64,000 nucleotides of DNA from RUG11272 sp045226335 (GCA_045226335.1 JBGVCH010000037.1:49347-113346), one strand, 5' to 3'; numbered from the stretch's first letter, positions 26,093-34,898 are shown. Program-made: numbers and translations. Notes: generated by a model from the sequence alone, not told the origin.

Positions 26093-26189
26093 GCGCGGTT
26101 CTCCCTTCTCCGTCATTTCGGTTTTGTCCGGGCATACAGAAAGCGCCCGCCGGTTCCGGTCTCTGCCTTCACCCGCGGACGCTGGTCCC

Positions 26190-26225
26190 GCAAAAAGCAA
26201 AAGCAGGCGCGTTCAGCCCCTGCTT
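26190..26225 (-). terminator. Attenuator-type terminator 1, after leader 1
   Basis: On the minus strand AAGCAGG (26219-26225) pairs with CCTGCTT (26201-26207), loop 11 bases, followed by TTGCTTTTTG. It begins 19 bases after the leader 1 stop. A smaller stem (AACGGC with GCCGTT) covers the stop codon. Confidence 0.72.
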
Positions 26226-26243
26226 CACCAACGGCCGACGCCG

Positions 26244-26327
26244 TTATGCACGCAAAGAGGGCATGGACGCAGGACAGCGCATGCACATCGGACACGTACA
26301 CATCAGCATCGGGATCCTCGTCACCAT
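26244..26327 (-). CDS. Leader peptide 1, 27 residues, Cys/Met-rich
   Basis: A short frame with a strong site (AAAGGAG five bases before ATG) about 21 bases from the predicted transcription start. The core MLMCTCPMCMRC has four Cys and four Met in 12 residues, with two further Met elsewhere. Such a run would stall or slow ribosomes when cysteine or methionine is short. The stop is followed by an intrinsic terminator. It lies upstream of a cystine-type symporter operon, so a role in transcription attenuation is the natural reading. It is too short for similarity evidence. Confidence 0.68.
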   Translation of the reverse strand: MVTRIPMLMCTCPMCMRCPASMPSLRA

Positions 26328-26354
26328 GACCACTCCTTTCGTGAGGATGGCCGC

Positions 26355-26383
26355 ATTGTACATTGTTTTGTCTATCTTGTCAA
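26355..26383 (-). promoter_or_regulatory. Consensus promoter of the leader/cystine operon
   Basis: TTGACA (minus strand, 26378-26383), a 17-base spacer and TACAAT (26355-26360). Predicted transcription starts near 26348, giving about 400 bases of leader RNA before the symporter gene. Confidence 0.85.
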
Positions 26384-26577
26384 TAGACTTTTTGTATTTG
26401 AATTGTATTTCGACGAAAACGCGGGGTCGGGCGATTGGAGGATGGGATTCGCACTTTCCCTAAGGCATTTTGAACTGTGGCCGAAGTGCTGAGCCAGTTA
26501 TAGCCAGAGGGGCGACCTTTACAAATGCCCGTGGCGGGACTTTCATCCGCAAGAATTGTGCCATGCCCGAACGCACC

Positions 26578-26619
26578 ACCGAAAAACTGCAGTCCATGCG
26601 CGGGCTGCAGTTTTTCGGT
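26578..26619. terminator. Bidirectional terminator downstream of the five-repeat protein
   Basis: A perfect 15-bp inverted repeat: ACCGAAAAACTGCAG (26578-26592) and CTGCAGTTTTTCGGT (26605-26619). An outer TTGTGCC/GGGCACAA pair extends it. It works as a U-tract terminator on either strand. The rest of 26390-26577 shows no gene. Confidence 0.85.
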
Positions 26620-26647
26620 TTAGGGCACAATGTCCCGTCTGTTATCG

Positions 26648-28630
26648 TCACTTGGACATATAGGTCGCTATGATAGCCGGAACGGAAACACTGCTGCCCA
26701 TGGTGGTAGAATAGGTATAAATCCCGTAGTACTCACCCTTCAATGTCACGATATCATTCTGGAGAATCCGGGATGAACCGCGGGGCAAATTGTACTCCAC
26801 GTAGAACATGCAACTGCTGTCGGAATCCACCGAAACACGATAGATATTTGGCCCGCTGCTGCGTTCCACCACTTGGACAACCTTGCCCCTGAATGTGATG
26901 TTCTTGCCCACATACGGTTTGGGATTGCGAGCCAGTTCTGTGTAGTTCGACTTTGTAATCCGATAGTAACCGCTGCTGTCCGGGCTGCCAAGACTCTTTT
27001 TTGTGTAACCCTGGATCGAATAGCTTGTGATTTTACAGGAAGGAATTGTGATCTTACCACCCATCGTGCTGTTGTAGCTGTACAAACCTGTCGATATGCC
27101 TTCGACGGTCACCGTGTCATCCTCCAGAATCCTGACATCCAGGTCCGCACTGCTGAGGGTGCCCAGAAACACAGCGTCATAGCTTTTGTCCACCGCCAGC
27201 CTGTAAATGACTCCGGATGACGTGTCCATGACCTGGATTACCCTTGCCGTAAATGTTACTCTCTGATTCAGGTAAGTGCTTTCATTGCGCGCAAAGGATT
27301 CATAGTTGGACTTCGTCACTTTGTAGGCCCCGCTGGAATTCTTCTGAGCTGATGCAGTTGACTTGCCCGGGACGGTCACGCTGCTGGCCGTGCACTGCGG
27401 AATTGTGATGGGTGCGCCCATCGTACTTTCATATGTGTATAGGCCGCCAAACTTCGCCACCACGGTTACCACATCATCCTCTAGAATCCTCGTGGTGCGG
27501 GAGCTGTTTGCCAGGCGGACGTACATCACATAACTGCTGTCACTGTCGACTGCCATCCGATAAGTGGAGACCGTGCTACCTTCGATTACTTGCAACACCT
27601 TCGCCGAGAAAGCGATAGGCTCATCTTTGTGCGCATTCGGCCTTCTGGCATAGTCCTGGAATGTTGCCTTTGTCACCTTATAGTTGCCGTTTGAATCCTT
27701 GGGGAAAGAGCTTGGAATGGTGTACCCTTTTACGTTGACATATTCAGCAGAGGCAGACGGAATGGTTATGTCGCCGCCCCTCGTGCTGGAGTATGTGTAC
27801 AGGCCGGTGTATGTTCCTCGAATCGTCACCTGATCATTCTCCAAAATACGGATATTGCTCAGGGTTGGATCCACAGTCAAATATACAATCTTGCTGGAGT
27901 CAGAATCTACCGCCAGCCGCACAACATTGCGCACGGTACCCTCTACCACTTGAACTGCCTTGCCGGTGACGGAAATCTTTTCCTTGCTGTGCAGCTGCTC
28001 ATGCCGGGCATAGTCTTCATAGTTGGATTTTGTCATCTTGAAGCAGCCCTGATCTTTGGCTACTACACTGTCCAAGCGCTTGCGAATATCTATAAGCGCG
28101 TTTTGCAATTCACTGTCGCTCGCGCCTGCTATCGTGGTATTCGTCACCGGGCGAATGATCAGCGCGGCTTTACAGTACGGCACCGTCACGGACAGATTCA
28201 CCGTGCTACTGTAGGTGTTCAGTTCAACAAACTGGCAATACACCTGGACCTGATCATCCTCCAGGAAGCGTTCACTATCCTCTGGCCTTGTGTAGGTCAG
28301 CAAAAACACCTGATTGCTGTTGCCGTTCATCGCCACCCGGTATGTTGCGCTTCGGCCGCTTCCTTCAAGTACCTGCAGCACTTTCCCCTGAAAATACAGT
28401 TTCTCGCCCGTATGCTTCCAGGGATTGCGCTCAATGTCCTCGTAATCCGTTACTGTTGCATATTCCCACGCATTGGAAAACCGATTCAGCTGGATCTGAG
28501 ACAACACTTGCGCATATGTCTCGTAGAGTTTCGCTTCCCCCATACTGCTTACCTGGATGGTATTCGCCGCAGCGACGGTCCAAACTGCCACCATCACGAT
28601 TGTAAGCAACACAACTCCGATTCGTTTCAT
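26648..28630 (-). CDS. Secreted protein with five OB-fold-like repeats
   Basis: 660 residues, not recognised by name. A signal peptide (1-22) is followed by five units of about 115 residues. Each begins with a K-x-T-K-S-N-Y-x-D-Y-A-R helix, then GKVLQVxEGS, YRxAVDSDSS, RILEDDxVTV and GLYTYxSTMG, ending ITIPS. The strand order and the repeated GKVLQV and DDQVTV elements are suggestive of OB-fold (nucleic acid or ligand-binding) domains. Similar units occur singly in secreted proteins of Clostridia. AAGGAT lies six bases before the ATG. Codon use is less GC-biased than in neighbouring genes, and hairpins flank the gene on both sides, so acquisition is possible. Confidence 0.78.
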   Translation of the reverse strand: MKRIGVVLLTIVMVAVWTVAAANTIQVSSMGEAKLYETYAQVLSQIQLNRFSNAWEYATVTDYEDIERNPWKHTGEKLYFQGKVLQVLEGSGRSATYRVAMNGNSNQVFLLTYTRPEDSERFLEDDQVQVYCQFVELNTYSSTVNLSVTVPYCKAALIIRPVTNTTIAGASDSELQNALIDIRKRLDSVVAKDQGCFKMTKSNYEDYARHEQLHSKEKISVTGKAVQVVEGTVRNVVRLAVDSDSSKIVYLTVDPTLSNIRILENDQVTIRGTYTGLYTYSSTRGGDITIPSASAEYVNVKGYTIPSSFPKDSNGNYKVTKATFQDYARRPNAHKDEPIAFSAKVLQVIEGSTVSTYRMAVDSDSSYVMYVRLANSSRTTRILEDDVVTVVAKFGGLYTYESTMGAPITIPQCTASSVTVPGKSTASAQKNSSGAYKVTKSNYESFARNESTYLNQRVTFTARVIQVMDTSSGVIYRLAVDKSYDAVFLGTLSSADLDVRILEDDTVTVEGISTGLYSYNSTMGGKITIPSCKITSYSIQGYTKKSLGSPDSSGYYRITKSNYTELARNPKPYVGKNITFRGKVVQVVERSSGPNIYRVSVDSDSSCMFYVEYNLPRGSSRILQNDIVTLKGEYYGIYTYSTTMGSSVSVPAIIATYMSK

Positions 28631-28804
28631 TTTGTGATCCTTCCCTTCCTATTCGCTTTCATTCATACCTGGAATTTGCAGACTTAATTGACTACAGTAA
28701 AAGAATAGCGGACCGTTTTTGTGGCTGGAGAGAGTGTATCATGCAAAAAACAAATTGTCAACTCCACACAGAGTAGCTTATTGCACATTCTGATGTATCT
28801 CCTT

Positions 28805-28868
28805 ATGGTTCAGCAAAAAACTGCAACTTGTGTTGAAGCTGCAGTTTTTTGCTGAATACTGAACCATG
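28805..28868. terminator. Hairpin upstream of the five-repeat gene, terminator for argS
   Basis: TTCAGCAAAAAACTGCA (28809-28825) pairs with TGCAGTTTTTTGCTGAA (28840-28856). ATGGTTCAG and CTGAACCAT (28805-28813, 28860-28868) form an outer stem. It lies 23 bases beyond the argS stop on the minus strand and has A/T tracts for either direction. The loop-side sequence resembles the hairpin at 26578. Confidence 0.8.
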
Positions 28869-28890
28869 GTCTTGACCGTTCAACCGAACC

Positions 28891-30609
28891 TTACATTCTC
28901 TCCGGCGCTTCGATCCCCACCAGCCAGAGGCCGGTTTTGATCACGTCGCGGGCGGCCTTTGTCAGGGCGACGCGGGCCGCGGCGGCGGCGGGGTCGCCGT
29001 CCAGGATGCGGTGCTCGTAGTAGAACTTGTTGTAGGCCTGGGCAATGTCGGTGACGGCCCGGGTGATCATGGAGGGCTCGTATTTGTCGGCGGCCTCCCG
29101 GATGACGTCGGGGAAGCGGCCCATGAGCCGGAGCAGAGCCTGGCTCTCGTCGTCATCCAGGGCGGCGTAGTCGGCCTCGGGAAGGCTCACCTCCGCGGCC
29201 TTCCGGAGCAGGGAGCAGCAGCGGGCGTGGGTGTACTGCACATAGGGGCCGGTTTCGCCGTCGAAGTTCAGCGCCCGCTCCCAGCTGAAGTCGATGTCCT
29301 TGATGCGGTTGTTGGACAGGTCGGTGTAGACCACCGCGCCGATGCCGATCTGCCGCGCGATCTCGTCCTTGTTCTCCAGATTGGGGGACTTCTCCTCAAT
29401 GATGCCCCGGGCTTTTTCGACGGCCTCCCGCAGCAAATCATCGAGATGAACGGTGTTGCCCTTCCGGGTGGACAGGGCCTGGCCCTCAAAGCTGATCATG
29501 CCGAAGGACACGTGGACGCAGTCCTTCGCCCAGGGATAGCCCATCTTCTCCAGCACGCGGAACACCTGGCGGAAGTGCAGGTCCTGCTGGTAGGCCACCA
29601 CGTAGAGGCACTTGTCGAAGTGGTAGGTGTTCTGGCGATAGATGGCCGCGGTGATGTCCCGGGTGGCGTAGATGGTGGCGCCGTCCTTCTTGATGATCAG
29701 GCAGGGGGGCATGTTGTCCTCGGTGAGGTCCACCACCCAGGCGCCCTCGCTCTGGGTCAGCAAGCCCTTGTCCCGTAGCTCCTGAATCACCGGCTCCATC
29801 TTGTCGATGTAGAAGCTCTCCCCGGCGTAGCTGTCAAAGGACACGCCCAGGAGCTCATAGGTCTTCGCCGCGTCCTTCAGGGTCAGTTCCTTGAACCAGT
29901 TGAAGATGGCCAGGGCTTCGGCGTCGCCCTCCTCGATCTTTTTGAACCAGGCCCGGCCCTGGTCCTCCAGGGTGGGATCCTGCTCCGCCTCCCGGTGGAA
30001 CCTGACATAGAGGGCCTCCAGGGCGTCCACGCCGCCGGCTTCCACCTGCTCCTTCGTGCCCCAGAGCTTGTAGGCGCAGATCATCTTGCCGAACTGGGTG
30101 CCCCAGTCGCCCAGGTGGTTGATGCCCACGGTCCGGTAGCCCAGGAAGTCATAGATCCGCTTCAGGCTGTGGCCGATCATGGTGGTGGACAGATGGCCGA
30201 TATGGAAGCGCTTGGCGATGTTGATGGAGGAGTAATCCAGGCAGACGGTCTTCCCGGCGCCCTCGGTGCCGCTGCCGTACTTCTCGCCTTGGGCCAGCAC
30301 GGCGCTGAGGGCCTCCCGGGCGAAGTTTGCCCGGTTGAGGAAGAAGTTGAGGTAGCCGTTCAGCGCCTCGGCCCGGGCCACGTCCGCGTGAGGCCAGGTC
30401 TCGGCCAGCTTCTGAGCGATCAGCGTAGGGCTCATGCGCAGGGCTTTGGCCAGGCGGAAGCAGGGGAAGGCGTAATCGCCCATGGCGGGGTCCGGGGGCA
30501 CGGCCAGGAAGCCCCGGAGATCGTCCGCTGAGGGAAGCCCCTGGGCGTCGGGCCAGTTTTGCGCGAGGGCGTCGGCGGTAAGGCCGGCGATTCGTGTCAG
30601 CATATCCAT
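28891..30609 (-). CDS. argS: Arginyl-tRNA synthetase
   Basis: 572 residues, a class I aminoacyl-tRNA synthetase that charges tRNA-Arg. Visible are the N-terminal Add-1 domain, HIGHLST (HIGH motif, about residue 138), GDWGTQFGK, the LSTRKGN motif that replaces KMSKS in this family, and the C-terminal anticodon-binding part with ALNFDGETGPYVQYTHAR. AAGGAG is 8 bases before the ATG. It is the last gene of purR-pth-argS, 20 bases after pth. Confidence 0.97.
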   Translation of the reverse strand: MDMLTRIAGLTADALAQNWPDAQGLPSADDLRGFLAVPPDPAMGDYAFPCFRLAKALRMSPTLIAQKLAETWPHADVARAEALNGYLNFFLNRANFAREALSAVLAQGEKYGSGTEGAGKTVCLDYSSINIAKRFHIGHLSTTMIGHSLKRIYDFLGYRTVGINHLGDWGTQFGKMICAYKLWGTKEQVEAGGVDALEALYVRFHREAEQDPTLEDQGRAWFKKIEEGDAEALAIFNWFKELTLKDAAKTYELLGVSFDSYAGESFYIDKMEPVIQELRDKGLLTQSEGAWVVDLTEDNMPPCLIIKKDGATIYATRDITAAIYRQNTYHFDKCLYVVAYQQDLHFRQVFRVLEKMGYPWAKDCVHVSFGMISFEGQALSTRKGNTVHLDDLLREAVEKARGIIEEKSPNLENKDEIARQIGIGAVVYTDLSNNRIKDIDFSWERALNFDGETGPYVQYTHARCCSLLRKAAEVSLPEADYAALDDDESQALLRLMGRFPDVIREAADKYEPSMITRAVTDIAQAYNKFYYEHRILDGDPAAAAARVALTKAARDVIKTGLWLVGIEAPERM

Positions 30610-30629
30610 ACTCTTGTCTCCTTGACCGG

Positions 30630-31250
30630 TCAGACCGGTTTTGTCTTGGCGTTGTAGTTGGCCATGGCGTGGTCGACGCCATTCTCGAACCAGTCCCGGG
30701 CAGCCTCGGCGGCGCGGTCCAGGACGGCTTCCATGCCCTGGGCGCGGCCAAGGACCCAGCCCACCAGGTCGATCTCCGGCGGCGGGTTTCCGATCCCGAC
30801 CCGCAGCCGGTCATAGCTGCCGTCCGGGATGTGCTGGGAGACGGACCGCAGGCCGTTGTGGGTCCCGGGGCCGCCCTTGGCCCGGACGCGGATCCGGCCG
30901 GGCGCCAGGTCGATATCGTCGCAGACCACCAGCAGATGGTCCGGGTTCGTCTTGTACCAGTTCACCAGCGGGCCGATGCAATCCCCGGAGCGGTTCATCA
31001 GCGTGAAAGGCTCGCAGAGCACCAGGCGGCGGTCGTCCACCCGGATCTCCGCGATCTTCCCGCTGCATCGCTCCCGGGTCAGGGCGGCGCCGTAATGCTT
31101 CGCCAGCCGGTCCACCACATCAAAGCCCACGTTGTGCCGCGTGTGGGCGTACTTGGGGCCCGGATTCCCCAGGCCGGCGATGATCCAGGTCTCCTTTTCC
31201 TCCGGCCGCCCCTGCAGGCGCCGGAACAGCTCCCTGACTCTCTCCAACAT
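30630..31250 (-). CDS. pth: Peptidyl-tRNA hydrolase
   Basis: 206 residues. It releases peptides from prematurely dropped peptidyl-tRNAs. Catalytic and binding residues are visible: GLGNPGPKYAHTRHNVGF (His), FTLMNRSG (Asn), CDDIDLAPG (Asp) and GGPGTHNGLRSV. It has a short N-terminal extension (MLERVRELFRRLQGRPEE) beyond the usual start. It follows purR by three bases and has GGAG before its ATG within the purR end. Confidence 0.97.
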   Translation of the reverse strand: MLERVRELFRRLQGRPEEKETWIIAGLGNPGPKYAHTRHNVGFDVVDRLAKHYGAALTRERCSGKIAEIRVDDRRLVLCEPFTLMNRSGDCIGPLVNWYKTNPDHLLVVCDDIDLAPGRIRVRAKGGPGTHNGLRSVSQHIPDGSYDRLRVGIGNPPPEIDLVGWVLGRAQGMEAVLDRAAEAARDWFENGVDHAMANYNAKTKPV

Positions 31251-31253
31251 GCA

Positions 31254-32078
31254 TCACTCCATCAGCCACGCGGCGGGCTTGACCTCCGCGGAGGCCTCGT
31301 CGCCGCCCCGGCGGATCTCCAGGGTCATCAGGGCGCGCTCTCCGGCCACCCGCTTCTTCTCCGGCGTGGCCGTGGCCATGACGAAGGCCATGCCCACCAC
31401 CGTCACGTTGAACTCGTGCATCAGGTCCACCATGCCCTTGGCCGTGCCGCCGCCCTTGAGGAAGTCGTCGACGATCAGCGCCCGGGTCCCCTCCCGGACC
31501 GCCCGCCGGGCCAGGGACATGGTCTGGATCGTGCCAGAGGAGCCCGAGACGTAGTTGATGTTCACCGCGCTGCCCTCGTAGGCCCGGGAGTTGTGCCGGG
31601 CGATCACCAGCGGCACCCCCAGGGCGTGGGCGGTGGTCAGGGCCACCGGGATGCCCTTGGTCTCCATGGTCAGCACGAAATCCGGCTCCGCCTCAAAATA
31701 CGCCGTGGCGATGATCCGCCCCATGTACGCCGTGATCTCCGGGCTGGAGAGCACGTCGCTGTAGTACAGAAAGCCGCCGGGCAGCACGCGCTCCGTGCCG
31801 CTCAGGTTGTTGCACAGCCCCTGGATGTACTCCCGGGCCGCCTCCCGGCTCACCGTGCCGCGGTAGCGCACGCCGCCCGCCGCGCCGGTCACCGTCTCCA
31901 GCTCCCCCAGGCCGAAATTGGCCGTCACGTCCCGGAGCAGGTCGATGTCCTCGCTCATGGTGCTCTTGGCCGCCCCGAACAGGTCGCAGAAATGCGTCAG
32001 GGTAAAAATCCGGTTCGGGGAGTCTGTCAGGATCTTCAGCATCGCGCTCATGCGCTCGTTGCGCTTGATCTTGTCCAT
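31254..32078 (-). CDS. purR: Purine operon repressor PurR
   Basis: 274 residues. An N-terminal winged helix (RNERMSAMLKILTDSPNRIF) joins a phosphoribosyltransferase-like domain with the PRPP motif ALIVDDFLKGGGTAKGM. PRPP binding relieves repression in the Bacillus protein. The start ATG 32078 follows GAAGGAG by 10 bases. A PurBox-like pair overlaps its promoter, so it probably regulates itself. It heads the purR-pth-argS unit. Confidence 0.95.
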   Translation of the reverse strand: MDKIKRNERMSAMLKILTDSPNRIFTLTHFCDLFGAAKSTMSEDIDLLRDVTANFGLGELETVTGAAGGVRYRGTVSREAAREYIQGLCNNLSGTERVLPGGFLYYSDVLSSPEITAYMGRIIATAYFEAEPDFVLTMETKGIPVALTTAHALGVPLVIARHNSRAYEGSAVNINYVSGSSGTIQTMSLARRAVREGTRALIVDDFLKGGGTAKGMVDLMHEFNVTVVGMAFVMATATPEKKRVAGERALMTLEIRRGGDEASAEVKPAAWLME

Positions 32079-32138
32079 AGCGGTGTCGCTCCTTCCACAG
32101 TCAGCGGGCGTCATGCCTTTCTCCGGGGCATCCTGGAC

Positions 32139-32194
32139 AGTATAGCACAGAATTCCGAATGATAAAAGAGGAAAAAAACAAAATGTTCGTTTTT
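32139..32194 (-). promoter_or_regulatory. purR promoter with a PurBox-like inverted pair
   Basis: An extended -10 (TGCTATACT, TATACT at 32139-32144, minus strand) lies 60 bases before purR. AATTCCGAATGAT (32151-32163, plus strand) matches 11 of 13 of the Bacillus PurBox AWWWCCGAACWWT. AAAAACGAACATT (minus strand, 32182-32194) matches 12 of 13. The two point toward each other with 18 bases between, close to the 16-17 known in Bacillus. Confidence 0.65.
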
Positions 32195-32277
32195 GTCTTG
32201 TTCCTCTCTCGGAGCGATTCATGCCAAAAAACGGAAAAAGCCGAATTTCTTCTTGCGCAAACGGCGGTTTTGTATTA

Positions 32278-32293
32278 CCATTGTATACAGAGT
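32278..32293 (+). promoter_or_regulatory. Possible FadR/GntR-type operator before the GntR gene
   Basis: The palindrome TGTATACA (32282-32289) lies in TTGTATACAG, which fits the loose TnGTnnnACnA pattern of FadR-subfamily operators. It is 55 bases upstream of the gntR-type gene and may be an autoregulatory site. TATACA could also serve as a -10 box. Confidence 0.35.
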
Positions 32294-32343
32294 GCAAACA
32301 AAGTGCAGTTTGCGCTTCCAAACCCCCGGCAAGGAGGATGTTT

Positions 32344-33039
32344 ATGAACAATCGGATCACCTTTCAGCCGCTGATGGAGAGCCGCCCCATCCGGGAAGTG
32401 GCCTACGAGGTGCTGAAGCACGCCATTATCACCAGTGAGATCCCCGCGGGCGAGCGCATTGTTGAGACGGAGTACGCCGACCGCCTGCACATCAGCCGCA
32501 CGCCGCTGCGGGAGGCCCTGCGGAAGCTGGAGCGGGACGGCCTGGTGGAGTATGTGATGCGCCGTGGCGTGGTGGTGCGGGCCTTTACCCTCGACGACGT
32601 GGAGGAGATCTACACCATCCGCAACGCCCTGGAGATGCTGACCCTGCCCGCCATTATCGCAAAGGCCACACCCGAGGACGTGGCGGACTTGCGGCGGCAG
32701 CTGGCCGAGATGGACACGCTGGTGGAAGCGGGGGACATCGAGCAGCTCTCCCCGCTGGCCCGGCAGTTCCACACCCGGCTCACGGCGTCGGCCCGGCAGA
32801 ACCGCATCCTTCGGGTCATCGAGGGGCAGGACGAGTACATCCGCCGCTTCTCCGCCATGGCCATCCGCCAGGAGAGCCGCCTGCGGGACGCGCACCAGGA
32901 GCACCACCAGCTGGTGGACTATGTGGAGGAGAAAAACCTGCCGGCCTTCACCGAGCTGATGCAGCACCACATCGAGACCAGCAAGCAGAACTGCCTGGCC
33001 GCCCTGGCCGAGCAGATGCGCCATCAAAACCGGGACTGA
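32344..33039 (+). CDS. GntR-family regulator with FCD effector domain
   Basis: 231 residues. The N-terminal winged helix (REVAYEVLKHAIITSEIPAG, ADRLHISRTPLREALRKLE) is followed by an all-helical FCD domain with DDVEEIYTIRNALE, FHTRLTASARQNRI and HQEHHQLV, whose histidines usually bind metal and ligand. AAGGAGG is six bases before the ATG. It lies 58 bases upstream of pepF and could regulate it or be a separate unit. The ligand is unknown. Confidence 0.9.
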   Translation: MNNRITFQPLMESRPIREVAYEVLKHAIITSEIPAGERIVETEYADRLHISRTPLREALRKLERDGLVEYVMRRGVVVRAFTLDDVEEIYTIRNALEMLTLPAIIAKATPEDVADLRRQLAEMDTLVEAGDIEQLSPLARQFHTRLTASARQNRILRVIEGQDEYIRRFSAMAIRQESRLRDAHQEHHQLVDYVEEKNLPAFTELMQHHIETSKQNCLAALAEQMRHQNRD

Positions 33040-33097
33040 TTTTTCTCCGCTCTGCCGGTGAGGAGAACAGCCGCCTGAAAGAAAGGAAAAGAAGAAG

Positions 33098-34855
33098 ATG
33101 AACGACCGCTGGGATTTGTCATTCCTGTACGAGTGCTTTGAGGATCCGGCCTTCCTGCGGGACATGGAGAAGCTTCCCCAACTGATCGACGCGCAGGAAG
33201 CCGCCCTGAACCGGGAAGGCGCCGGCGACGCGGAGCGGCTGGAAGCCTATTTCGACCTGGAGGAGGAGGTCGCCGCCCTCTTCGACCGCCTCTGGAGCTT
33301 TGTGGGCCTGACCCTGGCCACCGACGCGGACAACGAGACCGCCGACCGCTACGACGACAAGCTGTCCCTGATCGGCAACAAGGCCAGCCTGGTGAACTCC
33401 GCGGCGGTGCGCTATGTGGGGAACCTGGCGGACCCGGAGGCGGTGATCGCCTCCTCCCCCAAACTGCAGCGCGTCGCTTTCGCCATCCGGGAGATGGTCC
33501 GGCAGTACCGCCACACCCTGCCAGAAGCGCTGGAGCCCTGGATCCTGGACATGCAGCTCTCCGGCGGCAACGCCTTCAGCCAGCTGCGGGACAAGCTGGA
33601 CGCCGGCCATCTGGTGGACTACCGCGGGGAGCAGCTGCCTCTGGCGGCGGTGCGGGGCCTGGCCTACGACCCCGATCCGGCAGTGCGCAAGGACGCCTAC
33701 GAGGCGGAGCTGGCCTCCTACAAAAAGATGGAGCTCCCCATGAGCTACTGCCTCAACAGCATCAAGATGGAGGCCCGCACGCTGGCCCGGGCCAAGGGGT
33801 ACGAAAGCGTCCTGGACATGACCCTGCAGGAGAGCCGCATGGACCGGGAGACCCTGGACGCCATGCTGTCGGCCATCGTGGAGTACCTGCCCCACTTCCG
33901 CCGCTACCTGCGGGCGAAGGCGAAGCTCCTGGGCCACAAGGACGGCCTGCCCTTCTATGACCTCTTCGCGCCGGTGGGCACGGACGGCAAGACCTGGACC
34001 GTGGAGGAGGCCCGGGAGATCCTGTCGGAGGAGTTCGGCAAGTTCAACCCGGAGATGGCCGCCTTCATGCGGCACGCTTTCGACGCCCGGTGGATCGACC
34101 TGTATCCCCGGGAGGGCAAGAGCGGCGGCGCGTTCTGCGCGGGGGTCCACTGCGACGACCGGTCCCTGGTGCTGGCCAACTTCCAGGGCTCCTTCTCCGA
34201 CATCAGCACCCTGGCTCATGAGCTGGGCCACGCCTGGCACAACCGCTGCATGGCCGGCCTGCCCTACGTGCTGACGGACGAGCCCATGCAGCTGGCGGAG
34301 ACGGCGTCCATCTTCAACGAGACCATGCTGGCCTGGCAGGTGCTGTCCCACGCCACCCCGGAGCAGGAGCTGTCCGTGCTGGAGGGGAGTCTCATGGAGG
34401 CCACCCAGACGGTGGTGGACATCTACTCCCGCTACCTGTTCGAGAACGAGGTCATCGACACCCGGGAAGACCACGCCATGAGCGTGGAGGAGCTGAAGGA
34501 CGCCATGCTCCGGGCCCAGGAGGCCTCCTACGGCGACGGCCTGGACAAGGACGTCCGCCATCCCTATATGTGGGCCTGCAAGAGCCACTACTACTCCTCC
34601 GGCCTGAACTTCTACAACTTCCCCTACGCCTTCGGCCTGCTGTTCGGCAAGGGCGTCTTCGCCCGCTGGCTGGAGAAGGGCGAGGCCTTCGTGCCGGAGT
34701 ACAACGCGCTGCTGCGGGCCTGCGGTTCCGACGGCATCGCGGAGGTGGCCGCCCGGGTGGGCATCGACGTGCGGAGCATCGACTTCTGGCGCTCCTCCCT
34801 GGAGGTCCTGCGCAAGGACATCGACCGCTTCTGCCAGCTGGCGGAGCGGCGCTGA
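33098..34855 (+). CDS. pepF: Oligoendopeptidase F (M3B metallopeptidase)
   Basis: 585 residues, cytoplasmic, degrades oligopeptides. The zinc motif HELGHAWH (His374, Glu375, His378) with the downstream glutamate in ASIFNETML is intact, and DYNFPYAFG-like NFYNFPYAFGLLFGKG marks the C-terminal substrate-binding part. The length is typical (about 590). The ATG follows AAGGAAAAGAAGAAG. A strong terminator is directly downstream. Confidence 0.95.
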   Translation: MNDRWDLSFLYECFEDPAFLRDMEKLPQLIDAQEAALNREGAGDAERLEAYFDLEEEVAALFDRLWSFVGLTLATDADNETADRYDDKLSLIGNKASLVNSAAVRYVGNLADPEAVIASSPKLQRVAFAIREMVRQYRHTLPEALEPWILDMQLSGGNAFSQLRDKLDAGHLVDYRGEQLPLAAVRGLAYDPDPAVRKDAYEAELASYKKMELPMSYCLNSIKMEARTLARAKGYESVLDMTLQESRMDRETLDAMLSAIVEYLPHFRRYLRAKAKLLGHKDGLPFYDLFAPVGTDGKTWTVEEAREILSEEFGKFNPEMAAFMRHAFDARWIDLYPREGKSGGAFCAGVHCDDRSLVLANFQGSFSDISTLAHELGHAWHNRCMAGLPYVLTDEPMQLAETASIFNETMLAWQVLSHATPEQELSVLEGSLMEATQTVVDIYSRYLFENEVIDTREDHAMSVEELKDAMLRAQEASYGDGLDKDVRHPYMWACKSHYYSSGLNFYNFPYAFGLLFGKGVFARWLEKGEAFVPEYNALLRACGSDGIAEVAARVGIDVRSIDFWRSSLEVLRKDIDRFCQLAERR

Positions 34856-34867
34856 ATCTGGCTTTTT

Positions 34868-34898
34868 CCTGCCTTCCGCAAGGAGGGCAGGTTTTTTT
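34868..34898 (+). terminator. Intrinsic terminator of pepF
   Basis: CCTGCCTTCC (34868-34877) and GGAGGGCAGG (34882-34891) pair with a GCAA loop, followed by seven T. Confidence 0.95.

Noticed and set aside
26094..26107. AAGGGAGAACCGCG on the minus strand resembles the T-box antiterminator consensus
   Set aside because: Only about 10 of 14 positions match, no terminator follows within the usual distance, and no stem I features are visible. The stretch also serves as the binding site of leader 2. A T-box search with a covariance model would settle it.
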